DNA from: Streptomyces sp. NBC_00358
GTDB taxonomy: Bacteria > Actinomycetota > Actinomycetes > Streptomycetales > Streptomycetaceae
Assembly (NCBI RefSeq): GCF_036099295.1
Contig: NZ_CP107976.1
Location: forward strand, 2,418,001-2,482,000
DNA length: 64,000 nucleotides
Direction: 5' to 3'
The notes under the pieces are model-generated. The model did not search any database. It was given only the letters and a program-made list of their open reading frames with translations, and was not told the DNA's origin. The translations under genes were made by a program, and so were the position numbers. Position 1 is the stretch's first letter; the number at the start of each line of letters is the position of its first letter. This document shows, in pieces, positions 8,734 to 22,621 of this stretch.

Positions 8734-8763
8734 CAACGGGCCAGAGCCTTTCACGGTTCCGAC
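8734..8763 (-). promoter_or_regulatory. ECF-type promoter candidate for the sigma/CBM2 gene
   Basis: The minus strand reads GTCGGAACCGT, then CGTTG 17 bases after the GGAAC. This spacing and both boxes resemble promoters of cell-envelope ECF sigma factors such as SigE. It lies about 90 bases before the start codon at 8645. Confidence 0.4.
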
Positions 8764-8813
8764 ACAACTGACAAGCGACACAGTCACATCATGCGGTCAC
8801 GCGATCACAGGGT

Positions 8814-8869
8814 GGACCGGCCGATTCCGGCGGACCGTTCGCCTCGGGCGGACCGGCCGATTCCGGCGG
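8814..8869. repeat. Perfect 20-bp direct repeat
   Basis: The sequence GGACCGGCCGATTCCGGCGG occurs at 8814-8833 and again at 8850-8869, 36 bases apart start to start. It lies in the non-coding gap between the CBM2 fusion gene and the radical SAM gene. Function is unknown; a protein-binding site is possible. Confidence 0.85.
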
Positions 8870-9019
8870 GCCGACCTGCTCCGGGCGCCCCGAGTCTCGT
8901 ACAGAACGCGGGCCGGGAGGGACCGTTCGCTTCAACTTTCACAGGACCTGCCACTTCCCCCGCCCGCCCCGCGGGTAACGCGTGGCTCCCGTACTCCCGG
9001 AACGCGGCGCGGCACGACG

Positions 9020-9058
9020 CGCACGGCCCGGACGCAGGGAGGACGTCCGGGCCGTGCG
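9020..9058 (-). terminator. Strong hairpin after the radical SAM gene
   Basis: Perfect 15-bp arms CGCACGGCCCGGACG (9020-9034) and its complement (9044-9058) with a 9-base loop, 22 bases beyond the stop codon of the minus-strand gene at 9081. Confidence 0.8.
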
Positions 9059-9080
9059 GGGGTTCGCCGAGCGGCGCGGT

Positions 9081-10403
9081 TCACACCTGGGAGGCCGGCT
9101 CCCGGGCGGGCAGGCTGTCCATGAAGGAGCTGACGGAGAAGACGGCCCGTCCCGGACCGGGCTCTCCGTACCCGGGCGGCGACTTGAGCCCGAAGTCGTC
9201 CATCGTGGCGCGGTAGGCCTCCAGCAGACGGATGTGGTACTCCAGCGGCGCGCCGTTCGGGTTGGCCTTGCCGAGCGGGGTGGTCGGCTCGGGGCACCAG
9301 GTGGTGAAGCGGGGCGTGATGCCGTGCGACATGAAGAACCGCAGACCCTCGGTCGTCGACGCGATGGCCTCGTCGACGGTGGTGAACCCGAAGGGCTCGG
9401 CCATCTCCACGCCCGCCACGAAGTTGGGGATCACGTTGCGCGCGCCGAAGATCTCGGCCGAGTCGAGGATGCGCTTGTGCCACTCGTCCCGGCCGACGTA
9501 GCGCTCCTTGCCGGGGCAGTACATCTTGAACAGATACTCGTCCCACACCTCGTAGTTGGGGTGGTAGATCTGCACGCCGTAGTCCTTGAACCGCTGCACG
9601 TCGTCGCGGGGCAGGGCCTGGGCCACCACCTTGCCGATCCACCGCCCCGGGAACCGCTCCTCGATGGCCTTGGCGTAGTGCCCGTAGAAGTCGGCCTCGT
9701 CACGCCCTGCGACCGTCTTGGTGATCGCGCCACCGGTGAGGGTGTACGCCGTCGACGCCTTCGCCGTGTCGTAGCGGTCGATGATCTCCAGCGCTTCGAG
9801 GACCTCCTCGACGTCCTTCACGCCGGTGTACGGGCGGCCGGCGGCCTTGTGCTGGCGCCAGTTGTGGTTGATGTCGCAGTACTGGCACTCCTCCTTGGCG
9901 CCGAAGTACTGGCAGACGCGGAAGACGGTGAGGTAGATGAGATACCCCCACTGGATCGTCGGGGCCACCTCCATCACGGACTTCCCGTTGGAGAGCTTGT
10001 GCCGGTAGTACTCGGGCATCGGCGGCACCCCGACGTCGGAGATCCGCTTCCCGTCCAGGTACAGCCCGAGGACGCCCTCGTCGTCGGCGGCGACGCGGTA
10101 CGGCGAGGCGGGATTGACGCGCACGGACACGACGGTCCGGCGCAGGTCGTACGGGCCGCCGGTGAGGATGATCTCCTCGGGCGGGCGCCGCAGCGCGGCC
10201 TCACCGAGCTCGGGCAGGGTGCCGTGGTCGAAGGAGAAGATGAAGTACGACTTCGGCTTGACCTCGCCGCCTTCGTTGTCGCTGAGGGCCGAGGCGTCGA
10301 AGGCCACGCCCCCGCGGAGCAGGTCCTCCTTGATGACGGCTTCCCGCGGCACGTGCGGGAACCGCTCCATCAGATCCTCGACCAGCGCGGTGCGGCTGCC
10401 CAT
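9081..10403 (-). CDS. Radical SAM protein with atypical cysteine spacing
   Basis: A 440-residue cytoplasmic protein of the radical SAM type. The likely cluster motif is in the segment VCQYFGAKEECQYCDINHN, giving C-x8-C-x2-C instead of the usual C-x3-C-x2-C. Downstream lie a glycine-rich segment YTLTGGAITKT and the stretch YHPNYEVWDEYLFKMYCPG. An N-terminal part of about 150 residues containing IILTGGPYDLRRTVVSVRVN has no family I can name. The ATG at 10403 has GAGGAG nine bases upstream. The gene appears to stand alone, with its own terminator and a divergent hydrolase gene upstream, so context gives no substrate. Radical SAM assignment is likely; the reaction is unknown. Confidence 0.72.
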   Translation of the reverse strand: MGSRTALVEDLMERFPHVPREAVIKEDLLRGGVAFDASALSDNEGGEVKPKSYFIFSFDHGTLPELGEAALRRPPEEIILTGGPYDLRRTVVSVRVNPASPYRVAADDEGVLGLYLDGKRISDVGVPPMPEYYRHKLSNGKSVMEVAPTIQWGYLIYLTVFRVCQYFGAKEECQYCDINHNWRQHKAAGRPYTGVKDVEEVLEALEIIDRYDTAKASTAYTLTGGAITKTVAGRDEADFYGHYAKAIEERFPGRWIGKVVAQALPRDDVQRFKDYGVQIYHPNYEVWDEYLFKMYCPGKERYVGRDEWHKRILDSAEIFGARNVIPNFVAGVEMAEPFGFTTVDEAIASTTEGLRFFMSHGITPRFTTWCPEPTTPLGKANPNGAPLEYHIRLLEAYRATMDDFGLKSPPGYGEPGPGRAVFSVSSFMDSLPAREPASQV

Positions 10404-10568
10404 CCCGTTCTCCTCGCTCCCGACCTGCTTCGTCTGTCGTTGTTCGACTCCTCACGGTATGCCCCCGCTCGGACATCGGCCGTGCCGGGTCCCCTCGCGC
10501 CGCCCGACCCCCGCCGCGGCGCCGGATCTCGTTTGCCGCGTCCGGGCGCCGCTGCGAGAGTCGTCGCC

Positions 10569-11453
10569 ATGCCTTCCTTCAGCGCGTACGACGGGACCGA
10601 GCTGACGTTCGACACCTTCGGGGACGGCTCGCCGGTGGTGTGTCTGCCGGGTGGGCCCATGCAGGACTGCGGGTATCTCGGGGATCTGGGCGGGCTGTCC
10701 GCGCACCGCCGGCTGATCATGCTGGACCTTCGCGGCACCGGCCGGTCCGCGATCCCGGCGGACCCCTCCTCGTACCGCTGCGACCGGCTGGTCGAGGACG
10801 TCGAGGCGCTGCGCGAGCACCTCGGCCTCGACCGGATGGACCTGCTGGCGCACTCCGCGGGGACGAATCTTGCGGTGCTCTACGCGCAGCGCCGTCCGGA
10901 GCGCGTCGCGCGGCTCGCGCTCGTCACACCGAGCGTGTACGCCGTCGGGATCGAGGTCAGCCCGGAGGCCAGGCGGGAGACGGCGCTGCTGCGCCGGGAC
11001 GAGCCGTGGTTCGCCGAGGCGTTCGCGGCGCTGGAGGCGATCGTCTCCGGAGCCGGGGACGCCGACGCGTTCCGGGCCATCGCCCCCTTCTGGTACGGCC
11101 GTTGGGACGAGGCCGCGCGGGCGCACCGGGACGCCGAGGACGCGCACAAGAACCACGAGGCCGCGGCCCGCTACGGCGAGGGCGCGTTCGCTCCGGAGGC
11201 CACCCGGGCGGCGCTGGCCCGTCTGGCGTCCTCCGTGCTGGTGCTCGCCGGAGAGGTCGACCTGAACTCGCCGCCTCCCGCGATGGCCGGGATCGCCGCC
11301 CTGTTCCCGCACGCCGAACTGGTGGTCCAGCCCGGAGCGGGGCACTTCCCGTGGCTCGACGACCCGGAACGGTTCGTGGCCACGACGGCGGACTTCCTCT
11401 CCGGGCCTGACCAGCGGCTTCCCACCCCCGACGACGTACGCCCCACCGGCTGA
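10569..11453 (+). CDS. Alpha/beta-fold hydrolase
   Basis: A 294-residue soluble hydrolase. The oxyanion-hole segment CLPGGPMQDCGYLG and the strand MLDLRGTGRS precede the nucleophile elbow AHSAGTNLA, where Ser is the nucleophile. A helical cap follows, with GEVDLNSPP near the acid and GAGHFPWLDDPERF carrying the catalytic His. The arrangement resembles proline iminopeptidase-like and general esterase members; the substrate is not predictable. It is divergent from the radical SAM gene across a 165-base gap. Confidence 0.85.
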   Translation: MPSFSAYDGTELTFDTFGDGSPVVCLPGGPMQDCGYLGDLGGLSAHRRLIMLDLRGTGRSAIPADPSSYRCDRLVEDVEALREHLGLDRMDLLAHSAGTNLAVLYAQRRPERVARLALVTPSVYAVGIEVSPEARRETALLRRDEPWFAEAFAALEAIVSGAGDADAFRAIAPFWYGRWDEAARAHRDAEDAHKNHEAAARYGEGAFAPEATRAALARLASSVLVLAGEVDLNSPPPAMAGIAALFPHAELVVQPGAGHFPWLDDPERFVATTADFLSGPDQRLPTPDDVRPTG

Positions 11454-11547
11454 GGCACGCCGGACACGGCACCCGCGGGTGAACCGTGCCGTGCGGGACG
11501 CCCTCGGCCTCACGCCTGGGCCCGTCGGCCGCACGCGAAGCACGGGC

Positions 11548-11654
11548 GCAGCGAACCCTGGACAGCCCGCTCGGACCACCGGCACAGGGCCCCCGGACGG
11601 CCCACGCGGACCAGCCGTGCAGCGAACCCCGGACAGCCCGCTCGGGCTGTCCGG
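11548..11654. repeat. 27-bp direct repeat, second copy fused to a hairpin
   Basis: A 27-base string occurs at 11548-11574 and at 11619-11645 with one mismatch (GCAGCGAACCC[T/C]GGACAG...). The second copy runs into the stem of the terminator at 11629-11654. It lies between two convergent genes. Confidence 0.8.
11629..11654. terminator. Bidirectional terminator hairpin
   Basis: A perfect 12-bp inverted repeat, CCGGACAGCCCG then CT then CGGGCTGTCCGG, placed between the convergent hydrolase and hydroxyacid dehydrogenase genes. In RNA the actual loop would be four bases or more. Confidence 0.8.
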
Positions 11655-11667
11655 TCAGGCGTGCCGG

Positions 11668-14105
<2,438 letters not shown>

Positions 14106-14294
14106 CCCCTTGTCGAATGTCCCCGGCAGGCCATAGCCTTGCGCAGCGCCGGGGCCGGCGGGCCTCGTCACGGCACGGGGGAACCGAGGGAAGCGATCGG
14201 TGCCGTGCCGCCCCGGGCACCCCCGGACCCCGGCCCGAAGATCAGGTCGGCCGACGCGCCCGGTACCCGGTACGCGGAAGCGAGGGGGAGCCTC

Positions 14295-15542
14295 ATGAAG
14301 CGCGGCACATCACGCGACATCCGCACCGCGAACCGGTACGAGGTGCTGCGCCAGATCATCGCCGAATCCCCCACGTCTCGGCAGGAGTTGGCGGCGGCGA
14401 CCGGGCTCAGCCTGGCCACCGTCGCCACGCTGGTCGGTGAACTGCTCGACCTCAGGATGCTGACCGAGGTCGGCTTCGAGGACTCCGCGGGCGGCCGGCC
14501 CCGGGGGCTGGTGGCGGTCAACGCGACAGGGGGTGCCCTGATCGGCGTCGACATCGCCGAGACGTATGTCCGCGTCGAGCTCTTCGACCTGGCCCTGAAC
14601 GTGCTCGCCCGCGCCGACGAGGACATACGGCCCGGCGAGAGCCTCCCGGAGCAGGTCGTCGGGCATGTCGCGGCAGCCGTCGGCTCGGTGGTCGCGCAGG
14701 CCGGGGTGGAGGGTGCTCGGGTCCTGGGCGTCGGCGTCAGCGTCCCCGGGCAGGTCGACCGGGACACCGGGATCGCGGAGTACGCGCCCAACTGGGACTG
14801 GCACGACGTGCCGTTGCTCGACCTGCTGGCGGAGCACATCGCCTACCCCCTCCACCTCGACAATCCGCTGCGCGCCTGCGCGGTCGCCGAGTTGTGGTTC
14901 GGCGCGGCCCGCGGTCGCGGTGACGCCGTGGTGGTCAACCTGGGTACGGGGGTGGGCGCCGGCCTCGCGCTCGGCGGCGGACTGCACCGGGGTGTCAGCA
15001 ACAGCGCGGGCGAGTGGGGCCACACCACCCTCGTCCTGGACGGCCGGTTGTGCCACTGCGGCAACCACGGCTGCGTGGAGACGTATGTCGGGGCCCCCGG
15101 GATCATGCTGAATCTGCGGGAGTTGAGCCCCGGGAGCGCCCTGCTGCATCCGGAGGACCAGACCGCCACCATCGACGCCCTCGCGGCGGGTGTCGCCGCG
15201 CAGGACCCGGTCGCCCTCAAGGTCGTCCGGGACACCGCCCGTTACCTCGGCGCCGGGATCTCCGACCTGGTCAACCTGCTCAACCCCGAAGTGGTCGTCC
15301 TGAGCAGTTGGGTGGCCGCCACGCTCGGGGAACCGCTGCTGCGCGAGGTGCGCGAGGCCGTCGCCCGGCACGCGCTGCGGCGTCCGCTCGCGGCCACCGA
15401 GATCGTCCTCTCCCCCATTCCGACCGACCCGGTCTGCCTCGGCGCGGCCACGTTCGCCCTCGAAGGGGCACTCCAGTCGGTGGGTCAGCGGCCGGCCAAG
15501 CGGGCCGTCCCCGCGAGGGGCCGCACCGCGCCCCAGGTGTGA
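14295..15542 (+). CDS. ROK-family sugar-responsive repressor
   Basis: A 415-residue ROK regulator. The N-terminal winged helix-turn-helix (residues 8-75, SRQELAAATGLSLATVATLVGELL) binds DNA. The remainder is a sugar-kinase-like fold with VVNLGTGVGAGLAL and the ROK zinc signature containing Cys253, Cys255 and Cys260 in CHCGNHGCVE. GGGGGAG lies 4 bases before the ATG. It precedes the sugar ABC transporter and beta-galactosidase operon on the same strand with a 249-base gap, so it most likely controls that operon in response to a galactoside or its product. Confidence 0.9.
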   Translation: MKRGTSRDIRTANRYEVLRQIIAESPTSRQELAAATGLSLATVATLVGELLDLRMLTEVGFEDSAGGRPRGLVAVNATGGALIGVDIAETYVRVELFDLALNVLARADEDIRPGESLPEQVVGHVAAAVGSVVAQAGVEGARVLGVGVSVPGQVDRDTGIAEYAPNWDWHDVPLLDLLAEHIAYPLHLDNPLRACAVAELWFGAARGRGDAVVVNLGTGVGAGLALGGGLHRGVSNSAGEWGHTTLVLDGRLCHCGNHGCVETYVGAPGIMLNLRELSPGSALLHPEDQTATIDALAAGVAAQDPVALKVVRDTARYLGAGISDLVNLLNPEVVVLSSWVAATLGEPLLREVREAVARHALRRPLAATEIVLSPIPTDPVCLGAATFALEGALQSVGQRPAKRAVPARGRTAPQV

Positions 15543-15791
15543 CGACGGAAGCGACGCATTCGGCGTGACCGGTTCCAAGTAGGGCTGTGCTGAAGCGAGT
15601 TGACTGTCAGCGGTCCGCCACGACGGTGGACCGCGATCCGGCACGTCCGGTATCCCGAACCCCCGGCAACGCTTCGCACGCACTTCGTCCAACCCCTTGC
15701 CGAAGCCTTAGCGGAAGGTTAACGTCCCGCACCGCACCGCGAATTCGAGCCGCAGCCGCACTCAGACCGCATCGAGGACAAGGACGTCACC
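15543..15791. promoter_or_regulatory. Regulatory region of the galactoside operon, with inverted repeat
   Basis: Contains an inverted repeat at 15610-15634 (GCGGTCCGCC, ACGAC, GGTGGACCGC; one mismatch in 10-bp arms). It could be the terminator of the ROK gene or an operator for the operon. A second small dyad CCTT-N5-AAGG is present near 15705-15718. AAGGA lies about 10 bases before the binding-protein start. Confidence 0.5.
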
Positions 15792-17054
15792 ATGTCGGCA
15801 TTGAGCAGCAACTGGGACCGTCGATCCGTACTGCGGGCCGCCGCCGGCCTCGCCGCCCTCGGGCCGCTGGCCGCATGCGGCAGCAACAACGGACGTTCCG
15901 GGGGCGGGAGTTCGGGCAAGGAGCTGGTCCAGTACTTCCACGCCTACGGGGAGGCGGGCACCGAGCAGGCCATCAAGAAGTACGCGAAGGCCTACGACAA
16001 GGCCCAGGTGACCACGCAGTGGATCACCGGCAGCGACTTCGAGAGCAAGCTGTTCGCCTCGCTGCTCACCAAGAACGCGCCCGATCTCTTCGAGTTCCAC
16101 CCGCAGATCCAGCTCGTCAGGAGCGGGCAGGTGGCGGACCTGAGCGACATCATCGATCCGGTCAAGGACGACTTCAACCCGGCCGACATCGCCTCGCACA
16201 CGGTCGACGGGAAGATATACGGCGTCCGGATGATCGACGACCCGCAATTCTTCTTCTACCGGCCCTCCCTGCTGGAGAAGGCCGGCGTCAAGGTGCCGAC
16301 CACCCTCGACGAACTCATCGAGGCCGCGGCGAAGTTGACGACCGGCAAGGTCAAGGGCCTGTTCCTGGGCAACGACCTGCACGCGGTCATCAACCCGCTG
16401 ATCTGGTCGGCGGGCGCCGACACCCTCGACTCCGGCAACCGGATCGCGTACCACACCGAGGGGGTCAAGGAGGGCCTGAAGAAGATGCGGGGGCTCTTCA
16501 CCAGCGGCCATCTGCTCCTCGACGCCCCGGCCGACTACTGGGACCCGTCGGCCATCAACCAGGGCCTGTGCGCCATCCAGTTCTGCGGGATGTGGGCGAT
16601 GCCGCAGATGCAGAAGGCGCTCGGGGACGACATCGGGGTCTTCGCCTTCCCCAAGGTCATCGACTCCGGCAAGCCCTCCGTCTACAACGGCGGCTGGTCG
16701 ATGTTCGTCAACGCCAAGGGCAGCCACGTCGACCTGGCCAAGGAGTACGTGAAGTGGCTCTGGATCGACCAGAAGAAGTACCAGGAGGACTGGTCGCTGT
16801 CGTACGGCTTCCACATCCCGCCGCGCACCTCGCTCGCCGCCTCCGCCACCAAGCTGAAGTCGGGGCTGCCCGCCGAGGGCGTCAGACTCTTCGGCGAGTA
16901 CGGGCACTTCGACAACATCGGCTGGACCCAGTCCATGATCACCGCGCTTGAGGACGTCTTCGCCAACTGCGTCCGCAAGGGCGGGGACCCGGAGGCCGCG
17001 CTCGACAAGGCCGACGTGACCGTCAACCGCGAACTCAAGAAGCTCTTCGGCTAG
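15792..17054 (+). CDS. Sugar ABC transporter substrate-binding lipoprotein
   Basis: A 420-residue extracellular solute-binding protein of family 1. The N-terminus has a twin-arginine motif (Arg10-Arg11 in DRRSVLR), a hydrophobic core and a lipobox LAAC with Cys29, so it is probably a Tat-exported lipoprotein. Mature-region landmarks include YFHAYGEAGTEQAIKKYAK and the conserved tryptophan-rich C-terminal half (NGGWSMFVN). It is the first gene of an operon with two permeases and a GH2 enzyme, which suggests uptake of a beta-galactoside or oligosaccharide. It is 20 bases from the next gene. Confidence 0.9.
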   Translation: MSALSSNWDRRSVLRAAAGLAALGPLAACGSNNGRSGGGSSGKELVQYFHAYGEAGTEQAIKKYAKAYDKAQVTTQWITGSDFESKLFASLLTKNAPDLFEFHPQIQLVRSGQVADLSDIIDPVKDDFNPADIASHTVDGKIYGVRMIDDPQFFFYRPSLLEKAGVKVPTTLDELIEAAAKLTTGKVKGLFLGNDLHAVINPLIWSAGADTLDSGNRIAYHTEGVKEGLKKMRGLFTSGHLLLDAPADYWDPSAINQGLCAIQFCGMWAMPQMQKALGDDIGVFAFPKVIDSGKPSVYNGGWSMFVNAKGSHVDLAKEYVKWLWIDQKKYQEDWSLSYGFHIPPRTSLAASATKLKSGLPAEGVRLFGEYGHFDNIGWTQSMITALEDVFANCVRKGGDPEAALDKADVTVNRELKKLFG

Positions 17055-17074
17055 ACCGGCGGACGGGCCCAGAC

Positions 17075-18040
17075 ATGTCGACCACCACCTCACGCGGAGT
17101 CTCGCGCCCCGCCCCGGCCGAGGCCGCGCCGGCCCGGCCGCGGCGGGGGCTGCGGGGCCGCGCCACCTTCAACTTCTGGCTCTTCACCGGACCGTTCCTG
17201 ATCGGCCTGCTGGTCTTCGTCTACGTGCCGATCGGCTGGAGCCTGTGGCTGAGCTTCTTCGAGGCGCGCTTCACCGTCACCCCCGACAAGTTCGTCGGCT
17301 TCGACAACTACCGGCAGATGCTGGAGAACAGCGACTTCACCGCTTCGCTGGTGACGTTCACCGTCTTCGCCGCGTTCATCGTGCCGCTGACCTGGGCGAT
17401 CTCCCTGGGTCTCGCGCTGCTGGTGAACCGGCTGCGGTTCATGCGGGCGTTCTTCCGGTCGGTGTTCTTCCTGCCGACCGCGTGCAGCTATGTCGCCGCC
17501 TCGCTGATCTGGAAGATGTCCATCTTCAGCGGGGTCCGCTTCGGTCTGATGAACACCGTCCTCGGCTGGTTCGGGGTCGAGAACATCGCGTGGCTGGCCG
17601 ACCCGGATCCGCCCTGGTACTGGCTGGTCATCGTGAGCGCCCGGCTGTGGCTCCAGGCCGGCTTCTACATGATCCTCTTCCTGGCCGCCCTGCAGAACAT
17701 CCCGCCGGAGCTGTACGAGGCCGCCGCGATCGACGGTGCCAGGCCCGGCTGGCAGACCTTCCGCCACATCACCCTGCCGCAGTTGCGGGCCACCTCGACG
17801 GCCGTGGTCCTGCTGCTCCTGGTGGCCGCCTACCAGGCCTTCGACGAGTTCTACAACCTGCTGTCGAAGACCACCTGGGGCCGGCCACCGCTCGTCGAGC
17901 TGTACTACACGGCACTGGGCCAGGCCCAGGACTACGGCGCCGGCAGCGCGGGCGCGGTCGTTCTCACCCTGCTGATCTGCCTGGTGACGCTGCTTCAGGG
18001 CAGGTTCATGGGATTCGGACGCGGGGAGGAAGCCGAGTGA
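17075..18040 (+). CDS. Sugar ABC transporter permease, MalF type
   Basis: A 321-residue inner-membrane permease with six predicted hydrophobic segments, the first near residues 33-57 (FWLFTGPFLIGLLVFVYVPIG). The cytoplasmic EAA loop reads YEAAAIDGARPGWQTFRHITLP. It pairs with the next permease. No ATPase gene is present in the operon; in Streptomyces such carbohydrate transporters are usually powered by the shared ATPase MsiK, which is inference here. It ends with TGA overlapping the GTG start of the next gene. Confidence 0.9.
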   Translation: MSTTTSRGVSRPAPAEAAPARPRRGLRGRATFNFWLFTGPFLIGLLVFVYVPIGWSLWLSFFEARFTVTPDKFVGFDNYRQMLENSDFTASLVTFTVFAAFIVPLTWAISLGLALLVNRLRFMRAFFRSVFFLPTACSYVAASLIWKMSIFSGVRFGLMNTVLGWFGVENIAWLADPDPPWYWLVIVSARLWLQAGFYMILFLAALQNIPPELYEAAAIDGARPGWQTFRHITLPQLRATSTAVVLLLLVAAYQAFDEFYNLLSKTTWGRPPLVELYYTALGQAQDYGAGSAGAVVLTLLICLVTLLQGRFMGFGRGEEAE

Positions 18041-18927
18041 CCGCCGTCATGCCGGGCCGAAAGGCCCATGCCGCCCCGCCGCGGAAGCGCCGACGCGACC
18101 GGGGCGGAGTCCTGGGCAGCACCGGCCTGTACGTCGCCACCGGGGTCGCCGGTCTGCTGTTCCTCGTCCCCTTCTATCTGCTCGTGCGCAACTCCCTGTC
18201 GACCGACGCCCGGATCACCGGCGAGAACTGGCAGTTCTTCCCCACCGACCTCAAGTGGGGCAACGTCCGGGAGCTGTTCGACGACCCCACCGTGCCCTTC
18301 GCCCGCTCCCTGTGGAACTCCGCCGTGGTCGGGGTCCTGCACACCCTCGGCACCCTGCTGGTCTGCTCGCTCGCCGGCTACGGCCTCGCGCGCATCCCGT
18401 ACAAGCACGCCAACAAGGTCTTCTACGGGGTGCTGGTCACCCTGATGGTCCCCTCCGCCGTGACCTTCGTGCCGAGTTTCGTGCTCGTCTCGTCGCTCGG
18501 CTGGGTGGACAGTCTTCGCGGTCTCATCATTCCGGGGCTTTTCAGCGGTTTCACGTGCTTCCTCTTCCGGCAGTACTTCCTGGGGTTCCCGAAGGAGCTG
18601 GAGGAGGCGGCACGCATGGACGGGCTCGGCTACTGGGGCGCGTACTGGCGCATCGTCGTGCCCAACTCCCTGAACTTCTTCGCCGCCATCGCCACCATCA
18701 CGTTCATCAGCGGCTGGAACGCCTTCCTGTGGCCGCTGGTCATCGGCCAGGACCCCGACGCCTGGACGGTCCAGGTCGCCCTGTCCTCGTACATGACGAA
18801 CCAGACCGTCAACTTCCACCTGATCTTCATGGCCACGGCCATTTCCATCCTGCCCCTGGTGTTCGTGTTCCTCTTCCTCCAGCGCTGGCTGGTCCAGGGA
18901 ATCGCGCAGACCGGCATCAAGGGCTGA
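18037..18927 (+). CDS. Sugar ABC transporter permease, MalG type
   Basis: A 296-residue permease with a basic N-terminus (KRRRDRGG) and six hydrophobic segments. The EAA loop reads LEEAARMDGLGYWGAYWRIVVP. I chose the GTG at 18037 because it overlaps the stop of the upstream permease (GTGA), which indicates translational coupling, and GGGGAGGA lies 8 bases before it. The ATG at 18049 is the alternative. It forms the membrane channel with the preceding gene product. Confidence 0.9.
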   Translation: MTAVMPGRKAHAAPPRKRRRDRGGVLGSTGLYVATGVAGLLFLVPFYLLVRNSLSTDARITGENWQFFPTDLKWGNVRELFDDPTVPFARSLWNSAVVGVLHTLGTLLVCSLAGYGLARIPYKHANKVFYGVLVTLMVPSAVTFVPSFVLVSSLGWVDSLRGLIIPGLFSGFTCFLFRQYFLGFPKELEEAARMDGLGYWGAYWRIVVPNSLNFFAAIATITFISGWNAFLWPLVIGQDPDAWTVQVALSSYMTNQTVNFHLIFMATAISILPLVFVFLFLQRWLVQGIAQTGIKG

Positions 18928-21873
<2,946 letters not shown>

Positions 21874-21890
21874 CGACCGCGCACCGGTCG

Positions 21891-21925
21891 GCGCGGCCGG
21901 ACGCTCCTCAGCCGTCCGGCCGCGC
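21891..21925 (+). terminator. Operon terminator
   Basis: Perfect 13-bp arms GCGCGGCCGGACG and CGTCCGGCCGCGC with a 9-base loop, 17 bases after the beta-galactosidase stop codon. It may also serve the convergent gene ending at 21995. Confidence 0.8.
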
Positions 21926-21994
21926 AACCGCACGCCGTGCCGCGCCTCGCCTCGCCGTGTCGTGGCGTGCCGTGTCGTGCCTTGTTCGGCGGGC

Positions 21995-22621
21995 TCAGTG
22001 GTCGGCGCAGCAGGGGGTCGGGTCCGGCACCTCGAAGGGGGCCAGGGTTCCGCCCGCCGCCGGCATCGCCGTGAGGACGAGATGCCCCTCGCGCCACTCC
22101 GGTCGTACGTGGTCACGGGTGACCAACCGCCGCTCCGGCGCGGCGCCTTCGGGCGCGCCGAGGACGGCGACGCGCTCCACCGCGGAGAGTTCCAGCAGCC
22201 GTGCGACGGTCAGGACACCGGTGAGGGCGACGGCCCCCGGGTACAGGACGGCACGGCCGCCCGTGCGCGCCGTGTGCTCGGCGGCGGCGTGGGCGGCCCC
22301 GGCCGCGAGCTCGTCGGGCCCGTGCCGCTCACCGCCGAGGGCGACGCCCAGGAGGATCCCGCCGCCGAGAAGGGTGTCGGCGCCGGACCGCCCTGACCCG
22401 GGAGCGGTGAGCCGCCGCCGGAGGGCGCGGGCCGCACGCTCCGACGGCACGGCGAAGGACAGCGCCGTGTGCGGCCGCCCTCCGTCCCTCACGTGGTGCG
22501 TGCAGCCCAGCACGTCATCCGTCAGGCCGAGTTCGACCGCCAGCGCGCGCAGCAGGTGGTCGGCCTCCCGCAGGGCTCCCGTGTGACCGGTGTCGACTCC
22601 GACGACGTACCACTCGCTCAT
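21995..22621 (-). CDS. Protein of unknown function coupled to a PHP-domain protein
   Basis: A 208-residue soluble protein that I do not recognise. It begins MSEWYVVGVDTGHTG, has an alanine-rich helical centre and a glycine-rich strand GADTLLGGGILLGVALGG, and ends in PDPTPCCADH with two adjacent cysteines two residues before a His, a possible metal or redox site. Its ATG overlaps the stop of the upstream PHP gene (ATGA), so the two are translationally coupled and probably act together. The Ala-rich composition is consistent with a real high-GC coding sequence. Confidence 0.65.
   Translation of the reverse strand: MSEWYVVGVDTGHTGALREADHLLRALAVELGLTDDVLGCTHHVRDGGRPHTALSFAVPSERAARALRRRLTAPGSGRSGADTLLGGGILLGVALGGERHGPDELAAGAAHAAAEHTARTGGRAVLYPGAVALTGVLTVARLLELSAVERVAVLGAPEGAAPERRLVTRDHVRPEWREGHLVLTAMPAAGGTLAPFEVPDPTPCCADH

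Larger units (their letters stand above)
8646..9080. other. Intergenic region: promoter, direct repeat and terminator
   Basis: 435 bases between two minus-strand genes. It holds a GGAAC-N17-CGTTG element at 8734-8760 (minus strand) that could drive the CBM2 fusion gene, a perfect 20-bp direct repeat (8814-8833 and 8850-8869), and the terminator of the radical SAM gene at 9020-9058. I see no gene in it. Confidence 0.6.
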
